Positions 45,127 to 52,674 are shown, numbered from the stretch's first letter. The stretch is DNA of 64,000 nucleotides from Opitutaceae bacterium (GCA_028280945.1 JANQKV010000037.1:62001-126000); one strand, 5' to 3'. Program-made: numbers and translations. Notes: a model not told the origin generated them from the sequence alone.

Positions 45127-45203
45127 GCCCCGATCGACAACTGTAGAGTCAGCCGCGCTACGAACGCGGATAAGTGCAGGTTAGAGTCCTGCTCGGGGCG
45201 CCA
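45127..45203 (+). tRNA. tRNA-Arg(ACG)-like, array unit 15
   Basis: Acceptor GCCCCGA/TCGGGGC, anticodon stem CCGCG/CGCGG with loop CTACGAA (ACG), T-stem GCAGG/CCTGC. T-loop TTAGAGT keeps U55 but has A56 instead of C56, the one exception to G55 in the array. Discriminator G, CCA. Confidence 0.88.
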
Positions 45204-45251
45204 GTTTCCAATCTTCGCCTAGCGAGAAACTTAAGCTTCTCGGTAATTCGC

Positions 45252-45319
45252 TGTCGGGCGTAAAGCCCGACCCACGAACAGTTCGCTGGCACGGTGTGGG
45301 TCGGGCTTTACGCCCGACA
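45252..45319. repeat. REP-like palindrome, perfect copy
   Basis: 24-nt perfectly complementary arms (45252-45275, 45296-45319) around a 20-nt loop, core GGGCGTAAAGCCCGACCCAC. Lies between the last tRNA and the HNH gene; related to 44008-44069. It may terminate or process the array transcript. Confidence 0.85.
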
Positions 45320-45374
45320 CTCCCCCCTCTCATCAAAACCAAAGAACCTCTTAGATTTTTAACTCCCAACTCCC

Positions 45375-46010
45375 ATGAACCAAGACATCATCAACAAAGC
45401 CGTTGTGCTCTCGCTCAACCGCGTGTGGCAGCCCATCGGTCATCGCACCGTGCGGCAGGCCTTGGTCGCGCTGATGGGCGGAGGCTCGGGCAATCCGCCC
45501 GCCCTCGGTCTCGATATCGATTACGAGGTCCAGCCCGACGGTTCGGTCAATTTCGACGCTCCCAGCATCGTGCGACCGGTGTCTTGGGCGGAGTGGCTTG
45601 AGCTGCCGATTCGCGACTTCGACTTCTCGCTCCGGACGCCTTCGCGGATTGTCCGGGTGCCGACCGTCATCGTGGCCACGCAGTTCAGCCGGATGCCGAT
45701 GTTTCAGCCGAAACCCAGCCGCCAGGCGATCTTCGCTCGCGACGGTGGGATCTGCCAATACACCGGCGAAGTCGTCGGCAAACGGGGCGGCAACCTGGAC
45801 CACGTGGTGCCCAAGCAGCGTGGCGGCCGGGACACCTTCGAAAACCTCGTTTGGGCCAAGCGGGAGATCAACTCGCTCAAGGCCAACCGGCTGCCGCATG
45901 AGGCCGGACTCAGGCTGTTGCGTCGTCCGCGTCAGCCAGGCCCGCTGCCAATCTCGGCTGCTATCCGCGAACCACGTCACCGCGACTGGCGCCACTTCCT
46001 GCCGCGTTAG
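45375..46010 (+). CDS. HNH-domain protein with degenerate zinc knuckle
   Basis: 211 residues. The N-terminal ~115 residues begin NKAVVLSLNRVWQPIGHRTVRQALVAL, as in HNH proteins of the type 'VLvLNksyxPi'. The HNH core is at about 118-172: RQAIFARDGGICQYTGEVVGKRGGNLDHVVPKQRGGRDTFENLVWAKREINSLKANR. The His-Asn-His-type residues (LDHVVP, ENLVWA) are kept, but the two CxxC knuckles are reduced to CQYT and REIN, so the structural zinc is probably lost. First protein gene after the tRNA array, same strand. A nuclease acting on RNA or DNA, or an RNA-binding relic, are both possible. Confidence 0.87.
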   Translation: MNQDIINKAVVLSLNRVWQPIGHRTVRQALVALMGGGSGNPPALGLDIDYEVQPDGSVNFDAPSIVRPVSWAEWLELPIRDFDFSLRTPSRIVRVPTVIVATQFSRMPMFQPKPSRQAIFARDGGICQYTGEVVGKRGGNLDHVVPKQRGGRDTFENLVWAKREINSLKANRLPHEAGLRLLRRPRQPGPLPISAAIREPRHRDWRHFLPR

Positions 46011-46086
46011 TCGCACCGGCGGATTCCGATCCGCCGGCAATCCAATTTCTCTCCAACCATCACACCGATGAGATCCCCTTTTTGTC

Positions 46087-47247
46087 ATGAATTTCCCTTT
46101 CCCAAAACCAAAGATCCCCGACTCCATCTACGTGCAGAACAAGGTCTGCGGCGTTGAGATTCCGCATCCCGCCCTGCAACGCGGTTGGCTGCATTGCCGA
46201 CAGCTTCGGGCCAAATGGGACTCCGCCAAAATCGCCTCTACCATTGGCTCCGGGTGTTGGCTCAGCCACTACGGGACCGACACCTCTGCTGAAAATGATC
46301 CCGGCAAGGTTCGTCTGATGGTCTGGGTGGGCTTCTGGCCGTCTGGTGGGTTTGTTGAGTTCTACCAAGGCTGTAACAATCCCAACGATGAGCACCCGCT
46401 CGGCACCGTCGCAGTTTATGCCGGTTCGCCCGCCGCCGCTCAGGCGTTGTTGGATGAACTCTACCGCGACTACCGTGTGACCAACGAGACCAACGTGCCT
46501 GAACACCGGATCGGTTTTCTCCATGAATCCTACGGCGACATCGAGGTCCGGCGGGTGCCGATTTCCCCTAGTCAAGTGATCGCCCGGCAGGACTGTTTGC
46601 TCTACTACGGCAACGGCTTCCCCGACTGGCTCGATCAGTGGATCGACAAGATGGCCGCGCGACGCTACGGCCTCTCGCTGCTATCGGGGGCTCCGGGCAC
46701 CGGCAAGACGTCGCTGATTCGTTCGATGGCCCATTGGCTGGCCAAGACCCACCAGTTCTACGTGATGTCCGCCTCCCGGTTCACCCAGCTCGAAGCGGGT
46801 GAAATTGTCACTTTCTGGGCCGAGGAAAACCGCACGTCGCGCCTGCGCAAAGTGCTGATCCTCGAGGACGCCGAGAGCGTCTTGATGAGGCGGGACTCCG
46901 ACAACCGTGAACGTGTCGCCTTGTTGCTCAACCTCACCGATGGAATGACCGGTGATGCGCTCGGTCTCCAAGTGGTCTGCACCTTGAACGGTGAGGTCAG
47001 CGAACTGGATCCGGCACTCTTACGCCCGGGACGACTCGTGGCCCATCATGAGTTTGGTCCCCTGTCAGCTGTCGAGGCGGAGCGACTCGCCCGGCATCTC
47101 GATTTGGGCACCAAGGTCCTCAATCGTCCCATGACGTTGGCCGAAATTATGAACCCACCGGACGCTGCAGTTGCCTCCGTTCGCCAAGAGGTGAACCGCC
47201 GTCGGGCCATGGGTTTTATGTCTGAACTCAGTCGTAAATCCCAATAA
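46087..47247 (+). CDS. AAA ATPase of the RNA-repair block
   Basis: 386 residues. The N-terminal ~185 residues are unrecognised, with SHYGTDTSAENDPGKVRLMVWVGFWPSGGFVEFYQGCNN. The AAA module follows: Walker A LLSGAPGTGKTSLIRS near 200, Walker B VLILEDAESVL near 257, sensor 1 VVCTLNGEV, and the arginine-finger/sensor-2 stretch DPALLRPGRLVAHHEFG. The order resembles single-ring classic AAA proteins (BCS1/spastin-type), with YYGNGFPDWLDQWIDKMAARRYGLSL just before the P-loop. Likely an oligomeric remodelling ATPase working with its neighbours; 76 bp behind HNH. Confidence 0.9.
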   Translation: MNFPFPKPKIPDSIYVQNKVCGVEIPHPALQRGWLHCRQLRAKWDSAKIASTIGSGCWLSHYGTDTSAENDPGKVRLMVWVGFWPSGGFVEFYQGCNNPNDEHPLGTVAVYAGSPAAAQALLDELYRDYRVTNETNVPEHRIGFLHESYGDIEVRRVPISPSQVIARQDCLLYYGNGFPDWLDQWIDKMAARRYGLSLLSGAPGTGKTSLIRSMAHWLAKTHQFYVMSASRFTQLEAGEIVTFWAEENRTSRLRKVLILEDAESVLMRRDSDNRERVALLLNLTDGMTGDALGLQVVCTLNGEVSELDPALLRPGRLVAHHEFGPLSAVEAERLARHLDLGTKVLNRPMTLAEIMNPPDAAVASVRQEVNRRRAMGFMSELSRKSQ

Positions 47248-47360
47248 TCAATGCAAACCCTAAACCTGACTTTTCAGTCAGTTATACCACACATATCGCG
47301 CTATTCGAAATCTGCGCAGTATGTTACTTTCAAACTCAATTTAACTCAAAACCGTAACTT

Positions 47361-47395
47361 GATCGGGAACGCGGGACTTACCGTCCGGCCCGATC
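47361..47395 (+). promoter_or_regulatory. Structured leader hairpin before RtcB
   Basis: GATCGGG (47361-47367) pairs with CCCGATC (47389-47395), extended inward by CGGGAC/GTCCG with mismatches; it ends 22 nt before the RtcB start codon. The 170-bp gap upstream of RtcB is AT-rich and could hold a promoter. Confidence 0.5.
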
Positions 47396-47416
47396 ACCCA
47401 AGAAGAAATCAGAAAA

Positions 47417-48952
47417 ATGAACATGGAAATCAAAGCTCGTGACTTGATCGCTGCCGGCTGGCACGAAGGCCGTCGGCTGGGTGCCGCCCTGCGTCGGGCG
47501 CGCCAACTCGAAGCTGAAGGTATTGCTCGCGAGGATCTCCTGGTCCAGCTGGAGGAGGAATTTCCCAAACAACTGATCGTGGCTCTGCCGCGAACCGAGC
47601 CGGCCCCACTTGCCGAGGCCATTGAAGCCGAAACCGAAGAGGAAACCGACAACGTGCTCCAGGTGCGCCAGCGCATGATTGAGCTCCTGCACATGCCCGT
47701 GATCAATCGCGGGGTGATCATGCCCGACGCCTGCCCCGTGGGTGGGGGGCCAGGCACGATTCCGGTCGGCGGCGCGATTGCCGTCGAGAATGCCATCATC
47801 CCGGGGGCCCACTCGGCCGACATCTGCTGCTCGATGTTCGCCACCTTCTTTCCGGCCAACCACCCGACCACTGAAATCATGGATCACCTGCAAAAGGTGA
47901 CCCACTTCGGTTGGGGTGGGCGTCCGCGCGGTGACCAGTGGACCTCGCCGGTTCTCGAGGAGCCAGTTTGGGACAACCCGTTTCTGGCTCAGTTGCGGAG
48001 CCGTGCGCAGGACTTCCTGGGAACTCAGGGCGACGGCAATCACTTTGCTTACGTGGGCCACGTGAACTTCACGGAGGATCAACGTGCTGCCTTGGAGTCC
48101 GCCGGTTACACCGACTTGTCCAAGTGGATCGAGCGGCGTGACGGCGAGTTCAACGTGTTGGTGACGCATCACGGTTCGCGTGGTCTGGGTGCCGACGTCT
48201 ACAAACGTGGCATCAAGGCCGCCAAAAAGTGGTGCCGGGAAAACGCCAAGAACATCCCGGATGCTGCTGCCTGGCTGCCGTTCGATTCACCGGAAGGTCA
48301 GTCCTACTGGGACGCCCTGCAATACGTTGGTCGCTGGACCAAGCAGAACCACGCTTCGATCCACGACGCCCTGCTGCGTCGGCTGGGTCAACGGGCCCTG
48401 GTGCAGATCGGCAACGAGCACAACTTCGTGTGGAAACGCGGGGATGTGTTTATGCACGGCAAGGGTGCCACGCCGGCCTGGAAGGACGACGAGGGCCGCC
48501 CGTTGCTGGGGCTGATCCCGCTCAACATGGCGCGGGAAATCCTGCTCGTGCTCGGCAACGATAACGACGATTACCTTTCGTTCTGCCCACACGGAGCCGG
48601 TCGCAATCGTTCACGCACGGCCACGCTGAAGGACTTCCGCAACGACGACGGTGAGCTCGATCCGGGTCGGGTGCAGGAGTCGTTGGCTGAGACGACGGCC
48701 GGTCTCGATATTCGCTGGTTCAGTGGATCACCGGACCTGTCGGAGTCGCCGATCGGCTACAAGGACGCCACCAAGGTCAAAGCGCAGATAGACCGGTTCA
48801 AACTTGCTCACGTGGTGGGCGAGATTCAACCGCGAGGCTGCATCATGGCCGGCGAGGCTCCCGAAATGCCGTGGCAAAAAGCCCGTCGTCTCAAAAAAGC
48901 CGCCCACAAGGCAGAGCGCCGCGAAGGTGCGGCGGAAGCCGCCATGGATTGA
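47417..48952 (+). CDS. rtcB: RtcB-family RNA ligase with N-terminal helical extension
   Basis: 511 residues. RtcB joins 2',3'-cyclic phosphate (3'-phosphate) and 5'-OH RNA ends with GTP and Mn2+. Key residues in the family are retained: Asp and Cys in HSADICCSMFA (near 134, canonical DIGCGM), Asn-His in GTQGDGNHFAYV (~208), His in THHGSRGLGADVY (~250), His in GNEHNFVWK, KGATPAW, and the guanylylated His in PHGAGRNRSRT (~391). The G-to-C and G-to-S changes in DICCSM and GTQGD for GTLGS mark a divergent subfamily. An N-terminal ~70 residues (ARDLIAAGWHEGRRLGAALRRARQLEAEGIAREDL) resemble the C-terminal helical domain of CCA-adding enzymes. Start ATG 47417; a second ATG is 6 bp in. Confidence 0.94.
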   Translation: MNMEIKARDLIAAGWHEGRRLGAALRRARQLEAEGIAREDLLVQLEEEFPKQLIVALPRTEPAPLAEAIEAETEEETDNVLQVRQRMIELLHMPVINRGVIMPDACPVGGGPGTIPVGGAIAVENAIIPGAHSADICCSMFATFFPANHPTTEIMDHLQKVTHFGWGGRPRGDQWTSPVLEEPVWDNPFLAQLRSRAQDFLGTQGDGNHFAYVGHVNFTEDQRAALESAGYTDLSKWIERRDGEFNVLVTHHGSRGLGADVYKRGIKAAKKWCRENAKNIPDAAAWLPFDSPEGQSYWDALQYVGRWTKQNHASIHDALLRRLGQRALVQIGNEHNFVWKRGDVFMHGKGATPAWKDDEGRPLLGLIPLNMAREILLVLGNDNDDYLSFCPHGAGRNRSRTATLKDFRNDDGELDPGRVQESLAETTAGLDIRWFSGSPDLSESPIGYKDATKVKAQIDRFKLAHVVGEIQPRGCIMAGEAPEMPWQKARRLKKAAHKAERREGAAEAAMD

Positions 48953-48990
48953 ACCGGCATCCGTAAACTCAACCAATCACAAGCCCTTTT

Positions 48991-49098
48991 GCCCCGGCGC
49001 CGTAAGGCTGAAAACCTACACGTCGCCCGTTGTCTGATTAAGATTCGTTCGGGCCTATCTGACACGTTTTTACAACCAAATGGACGGCGCTCCGGGGC
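48991..49098 (+). promoter_or_regulatory. Long-range stem in the leader of the SPFH gene
   Basis: GCCCCGGCGCCG (48991-49002) can pair with CGGCGC-T-CCGGGGC (49085-49098, one bulged base), enclosing about 80 nt and ending 27 nt before the SPFH start codon. Possible structured 5' leader. Confidence 0.45.
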
Positions 49099-49125
49099 AT
49101 CCAACTTCGAAGGAAAACCCTACTC

Positions 49126-50022
49126 ATGAAAAAAGACATTATCATCAAAGACACCCACCGGGCCGTTTGGTATGAAGACGGCGAGGTCAGCAAAGTGCTG
49201 GGCCCGGGGCGCTACCGGGTGCCGCGGCGTCCATGGTATCGCCGGGAGAAAAACCACCCGGTGATCGAGCTGCAGTTCGTCGACGTGCGCGAACAGGACT
49301 TCACCATCAAGGGCCAGGAAATCCTGACCGCCGACAAGGTGGCGATCCGGGTCAGCATCATCGTGCAGTTCAAGGTCAGCGACCCCGTTGCCGCTCTGCA
49401 CAACGTCAACAGCTTCGCCGATCGGCTTTACAGTGACGTGCAGCTGTCGGCTCGCCGTTCTCTGGCGGCCATGTCGCTGGAGCAGATCCTGACGAACCGA
49501 AACCAGCTGAGCGAAAACATCCTCGACGAGGTCAAACAGACCGCCGCCAGCTATGGCGTATCGATCCTGCGAGCGGACGTGAAGGACCTGATCTTCCCGG
49601 GCAACCTGCAGGAAGTGATGAACAAGGTCCTGACCGCCGAACGCCTGAGTGAAGCCAAGCTGGTGGATAGCCGCACGCTGGCCAACCAGCGCAAAATCGA
49701 AGCCGAAGCCCAGGCCACGACCAAACGGATCGAGGCCGAGCTGGCGGCGGAGACCGATGCCATGACGTCAGCCACGCTGGCCGCCTCCCGGCTCGAAGAG
49801 GCGCGGGCCGAAGCGGAGGCCCTGCGTATCAAGACTGAAGCCGAACAGTTTGCCCTGCGTGAACAGGCCAAGGGGGCGGAAGCGTATGCGACCCACCCGG
49901 TCCTGGTCCGCCTGCGTGAACTGGAAGCGCTGGCCTCCGCCGCGGAGAACGCCAACGCCCGCATTTACGTGGGTTTTGATAAACATGCTGGTTCGCCGGT
50001 TGTCGCAGAGGAGGAAGGCTAG
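49126..50022 (+). CDS. Slipin/SPFH-domain protein
   Basis: 298 residues without a membrane segment. SPFH core about 1-170: DTHRAVWYEDGEVSKVLGPGRYRVPRR, VIELQFVDVREQDFTIKGQEILTADKVAIRVSIIVQFKVSDPVAAL, LAAMSLEQILTNRNQLSENILDEVKQTAASYGVSILRADVKDLIFPGNLQEVM. A long charged coiled coil follows (about 170-270, AEAQATTKRIEAELAAETDAM...). Slipin relatives without anchors form cage-like assemblies. Slipins recur next to RtcB in bacterial RNA-repair loci, as I know from comparative work, so it likely scaffolds that machinery. Confidence 0.92.
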   Translation: MKKDIIIKDTHRAVWYEDGEVSKVLGPGRYRVPRRPWYRREKNHPVIELQFVDVREQDFTIKGQEILTADKVAIRVSIIVQFKVSDPVAALHNVNSFADRLYSDVQLSARRSLAAMSLEQILTNRNQLSENILDEVKQTAASYGVSILRADVKDLIFPGNLQEVMNKVLTAERLSEAKLVDSRTLANQRKIEAEAQATTKRIEAELAAETDAMTSATLAASRLEEARAEAEALRIKTEAEQFALREQAKGAEAYATHPVLVRLRELEALASAAENANARIYVGFDKHAGSPVVAEEEG

Positions 50023-50064
50023 TTGATTCCGTCATTCGCCTGCTCTGAGCTGATGAGGTGATCC

Positions 50065-50988
50065 ATGAAGGCTGATGATTCCAACAATCCCGTCTCGGCG
50101 GGGACCCAAGTTGTTGTCCGTGAACCGTCGACCGGAGCTCACGGTCAGCCGGTGCATCCCGCGCGGGCGGTGGGAATCATTGTGCGCACGCCGGTGGGAT
50201 CGGAGACGGGATACTTGATCCGATTTCACGATGGCTTTGAGGTCACGCTCCCTCGGTCCGGATTTGATATCCTCAAACACTTCAAGGACCGGCTCCCGGG
50301 GCACGAGTCCCATGATGCGTTTGAATTGGAAAATCTGGTGGTTTTTCGGTGCGTGGTTGGTTCACGAGCCTACGGCTTGGAGCACGAAGAATCTGATACC
50401 GACCTGCGCGGAGTGTTTGTGGCTCCCGCTGAAATGGAGTGGTCGCTGTACGGAGCTCCCGAGCAGTTCGAAGACAACGAAACGCAGAGCTGCTATTGGG
50501 AGCTGAAGAAGTTTCTGACCATGGCGCTCAAAGCGAATCCCAATGTTCTGGAATGCCTGTATTCTCCCTTGGTCGAGAAAACGACGATAGTGGGAGAGGA
50601 GCTTTTGGCCATCCGCTCCCGGTTTTTGTCTCAAATGGTTTTTCAAACCTTCAACGGCTACTCCCTCAGTCAGTTTAAAAAGCTCGAGCAGGACCTGCGC
50701 AACCGCGGCAAGGTGCGTTGGAAGCACGCCATGCACCTGCTGCGGCTTTTGATCACCGGCAAGGCAACGTTGCAGGAGGGGCGGGTGCCCGTGCGGGTCG
50801 AATCGCATCGGGACGACCTCCTGGCGATTAAGCGGGGTGATTGGAAGTGGGCGCGGGTCGACGCTTGGCGCAAGCAACTGCATCGAGAGTTTGAAGCTGC
50901 GCTGGTGGAGACCGCGCTACCAGAAAGACCCGACTATGAGGCGGCGAACGACTTTCTGATCCGGACACGCCTAGCCCAACTGAGTTGA
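50065..50988 (+). CDS. RlaP-like nucleotidyltransferase with N-terminal SH3-like domain
   Basis: 307 residues, start ATG 50065 with GAGGTGAT upstream. Residues ~10-75 form a small beta domain (GTQVVVREPSTGAHGQPVHPARAVGIIVRTP..TGYLIRFHDGFEVTLPRSGF). The nucleotidyltransferase domain has VVFRCVVGSRAYGLEHEESDTDLRGVFVAP: the hGS motif and D-x-D metal site of the DNA-polymerase-beta superfamily, in the RlaP form (PF10127, 'RNA repair pathway'). Then LMALKANPNVLECLYSPL and the helical C-terminus with KRGDWKWARVDAWRKQL. Presumably adds or trims nucleotides on RNA ends before ligation by RtcB (inference). Confidence 0.9.
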   Translation: MKADDSNNPVSAGTQVVVREPSTGAHGQPVHPARAVGIIVRTPVGSETGYLIRFHDGFEVTLPRSGFDILKHFKDRLPGHESHDAFELENLVVFRCVVGSRAYGLEHEESDTDLRGVFVAPAEMEWSLYGAPEQFEDNETQSCYWELKKFLTMALKANPNVLECLYSPLVEKTTIVGEELLAIRSRFLSQMVFQTFNGYSLSQFKKLEQDLRNRGKVRWKHAMHLLRLLITGKATLQEGRVPVRVESHRDDLLAIKRGDWKWARVDAWRKQLHREFEAALVETALPERPDYEAANDFLIRTRLAQLS

Positions 50989-50991
50989 TCC

Positions 50992-51756
50992 ATGGAAAAA
51001 GACCCAAGATTACAGAGAATTGTAGAGGCCCAGCCTTATCCTCTGGTCTTTGCGACCATTAGTGGAGCGCATCTCTACGGCTTTCCCAGCCCGGATTCGG
51101 ATGTCGATTTGCGCGGAGCACATTGTACCTTCCTGCCAGCTTTGTTGGGACTCACCGTGCGGGATGAAACCCTGGAGGACTCACGCATCATCGAGGGGCT
51201 TGAAATGGATATCGTCAGCCACGATATCCGAAAATTCATGGGCCTCATGCTGAAGCGAAACGGTTATGTGCTGGAGCAGCTTTATTCACCCTTGATTGTT
51301 CGCACCTCGCCGGAACACGACGAACTGAAAAGAATCGGGGAAGGGTGTATCACCCGGTATCACGCCCACCACTACTTGGGGTTTGCCCAAACCCAGTGGA
51401 AGTTGTTCCACAAAGAGTCACCGCGGCGGGTGAAGCCTTTGCTCTACGTGTTTCGCGTATTGCTCACCGGGATTTGGTTGATGCGCACGGGTCGGATCGA
51501 AGCCGATCTGCCGACTTTGAATGTAGAGTTCCGGTTGAGCTATCTCCCCGAGCTGATTGCGAGCAAAGTGGAGGGAAAGGAAAAGCAAACCCTGCCGGAC
51601 ACTGACGTGAAGTTCTTTGAGGCGGAGTTTGAAAGACTCGTTGCGGAATTGGAGAAGGCTCGAGACGCAAGTGAGCTTCGCGAAAGCCCGGAGCCGGAAA
51701 CTGTAAAGGAGCTGAATGATCTTCTGCTGAGGCTGCGTTTGAGTGGAGGCAGTTAG
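50992..51756 (+). CDS. RlaP-like nucleotidyltransferase, second copy
   Basis: 254 residues, start 3 bp behind the previous stop, so translationally coupled. Same family: LVFATISGAHLYGFPSPDSDVDLRGAHCTF (D-x-D retained; the Gly-Ser of the first motif is Gly-Ala), LMLKRNGYVLEQLYSPL, HYLGFAQTQWKLF, RVLLTGIWLMRTGRIEADLPTLN. It lacks the SH3-like N-terminal domain of copy one. The pair may form a heterodimer or act on different RNA ends. Last gene of the block. Confidence 0.9.
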   Translation: MEKDPRLQRIVEAQPYPLVFATISGAHLYGFPSPDSDVDLRGAHCTFLPALLGLTVRDETLEDSRIIEGLEMDIVSHDIRKFMGLMLKRNGYVLEQLYSPLIVRTSPEHDELKRIGEGCITRYHAHHYLGFAQTQWKLFHKESPRRVKPLLYVFRVLLTGIWLMRTGRIEADLPTLNVEFRLSYLPELIASKVEGKEKQTLPDTDVKFFEAEFERLVAELEKARDASELRESPEPETVKELNDLLLRLRLSGGS

Positions 51757-51900
51757 GAAAGCGCTCTCTAAATCGCCGCAATTTGCCTCAATTGAAGTTT
51801 TTAGGCCTTCGGTCAGAAGGCAATGAGCTCGAATAAAGACCTCTCCAGCGAGTAGGTCCTCTCACTCTTGACGGGAATGAGGAATGTCCGATGTCTGAGC

Positions 51901-52080
51901 TTAATCCGGCTTCTGGGTCGAGAGATCACGGATTAGGTTTAGAGCACCGGTAATTGATAAGTTATAGGACTGGAAAAGTTCAGCTTCGGAGATCGCCTGC
52001 AATTCGGGATCTGTCGAGCAATGTAACAGAGTGATGATTCGATCATGATCGGCGGTTTTGAGGGCGGAATAGTCGCGCAT
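51901..52080 (-). CDS. Possible small protein
   Basis: 59 residues from ATG 52080 (MRDYSALKTADHDRIITLLHCSTDPELQAIS). Balanced composition and two helices, no family recognised; sits convergent to the RNA-repair block in a less GC-rich stretch. Confidence 0.4.
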   Translation of the reverse strand: MRDYSALKTADHDRIITLLHCSTDPELQAISEAELFQSYNLSITGALNLIRDLSTQKPD

Positions 52081-52245
52081 GTAGACAAGATGGTTTGTCA
52101 ACTTGCGTGATTGCTGGGATACGACGGAGAGCCACTGAGGTCTCCAAATTTTGGTTATCTAGCTGAAGTATATGGCTTTGATTTCCTAAAAGCGTTGGAA
52201 TAAAAACCCAACGATGGGATAACTCAGTTCACGAAATCTTCGAAA

Positions 52246-52569
52246 TTGCTCAAGGAAGCCTCCGAATTGGTTCGAGAGGCCTATGAAATTCAAAAATCGG
52301 TGTCCTTTCACCACGTTGATCGTCTTGACGTATTCGCTGACGAATTGTCGTCGATTTCCTCATTGATCGAGTCGGGGCAGATTGCCTCGGCCCAGTCGCG
52401 GATTAATTTTCTTCTGAAGTCCTCCGATGCTCTTAGGCATATCGGTCCGCAAAGCCTAGATGCGTCAGTCGCGGCGAGAGTTATGGGGAGAGTGAAGACA
52501 AGGAAGAAAGCAGATGCAGCTAAGGAGAATGGTAGACTGGGCGGGCGCCCGCGAAACCGTATCCGGTGA
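52246..52569 (+). CDS. Small helical protein with Gly-Arg-Pro tail
   Basis: 107 residues from a TTG. Predicted helices (EASELVREAYEIQKSVSFHHVDRLDVFADELSSISSLIES) and a C-terminal AAKENGRLGGRPRNR motif, a common DNA-minor-groove-like end in small plasmid or accessory proteins. The start is doubtful and the real N-terminus may be missing. It lies in a lower-GC patch between the RNA-repair block and the AraC gene, which suggests acquired DNA. Confidence 0.5.
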   Translation: MLKEASELVREAYEIQKSVSFHHVDRLDVFADELSSISSLIESGQIASAQSRINFLLKSSDALRHIGPQSLDASVAARVMGRVKTRKKADAAKENGRLGGRPRNRIR

Positions 52570-52674
52570 TTTCATGAGTTGGATCGGCAAGAGAAACCTT
52601 AAATGTTTCGTACCTCGTGAATCGTGCTGTCTAGAGCTCTTTCGCACTAAAGACAGAGCATGAACTAAGCTAAC

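Noticed and set aside
43699..45203. Regularly spaced similar units as a CRISPR array
   Set aside because: Units fold as tRNA cloverleaves with differing acceptor and anticodon stems and CCA ends; there is no identical repeat and no cas gene.
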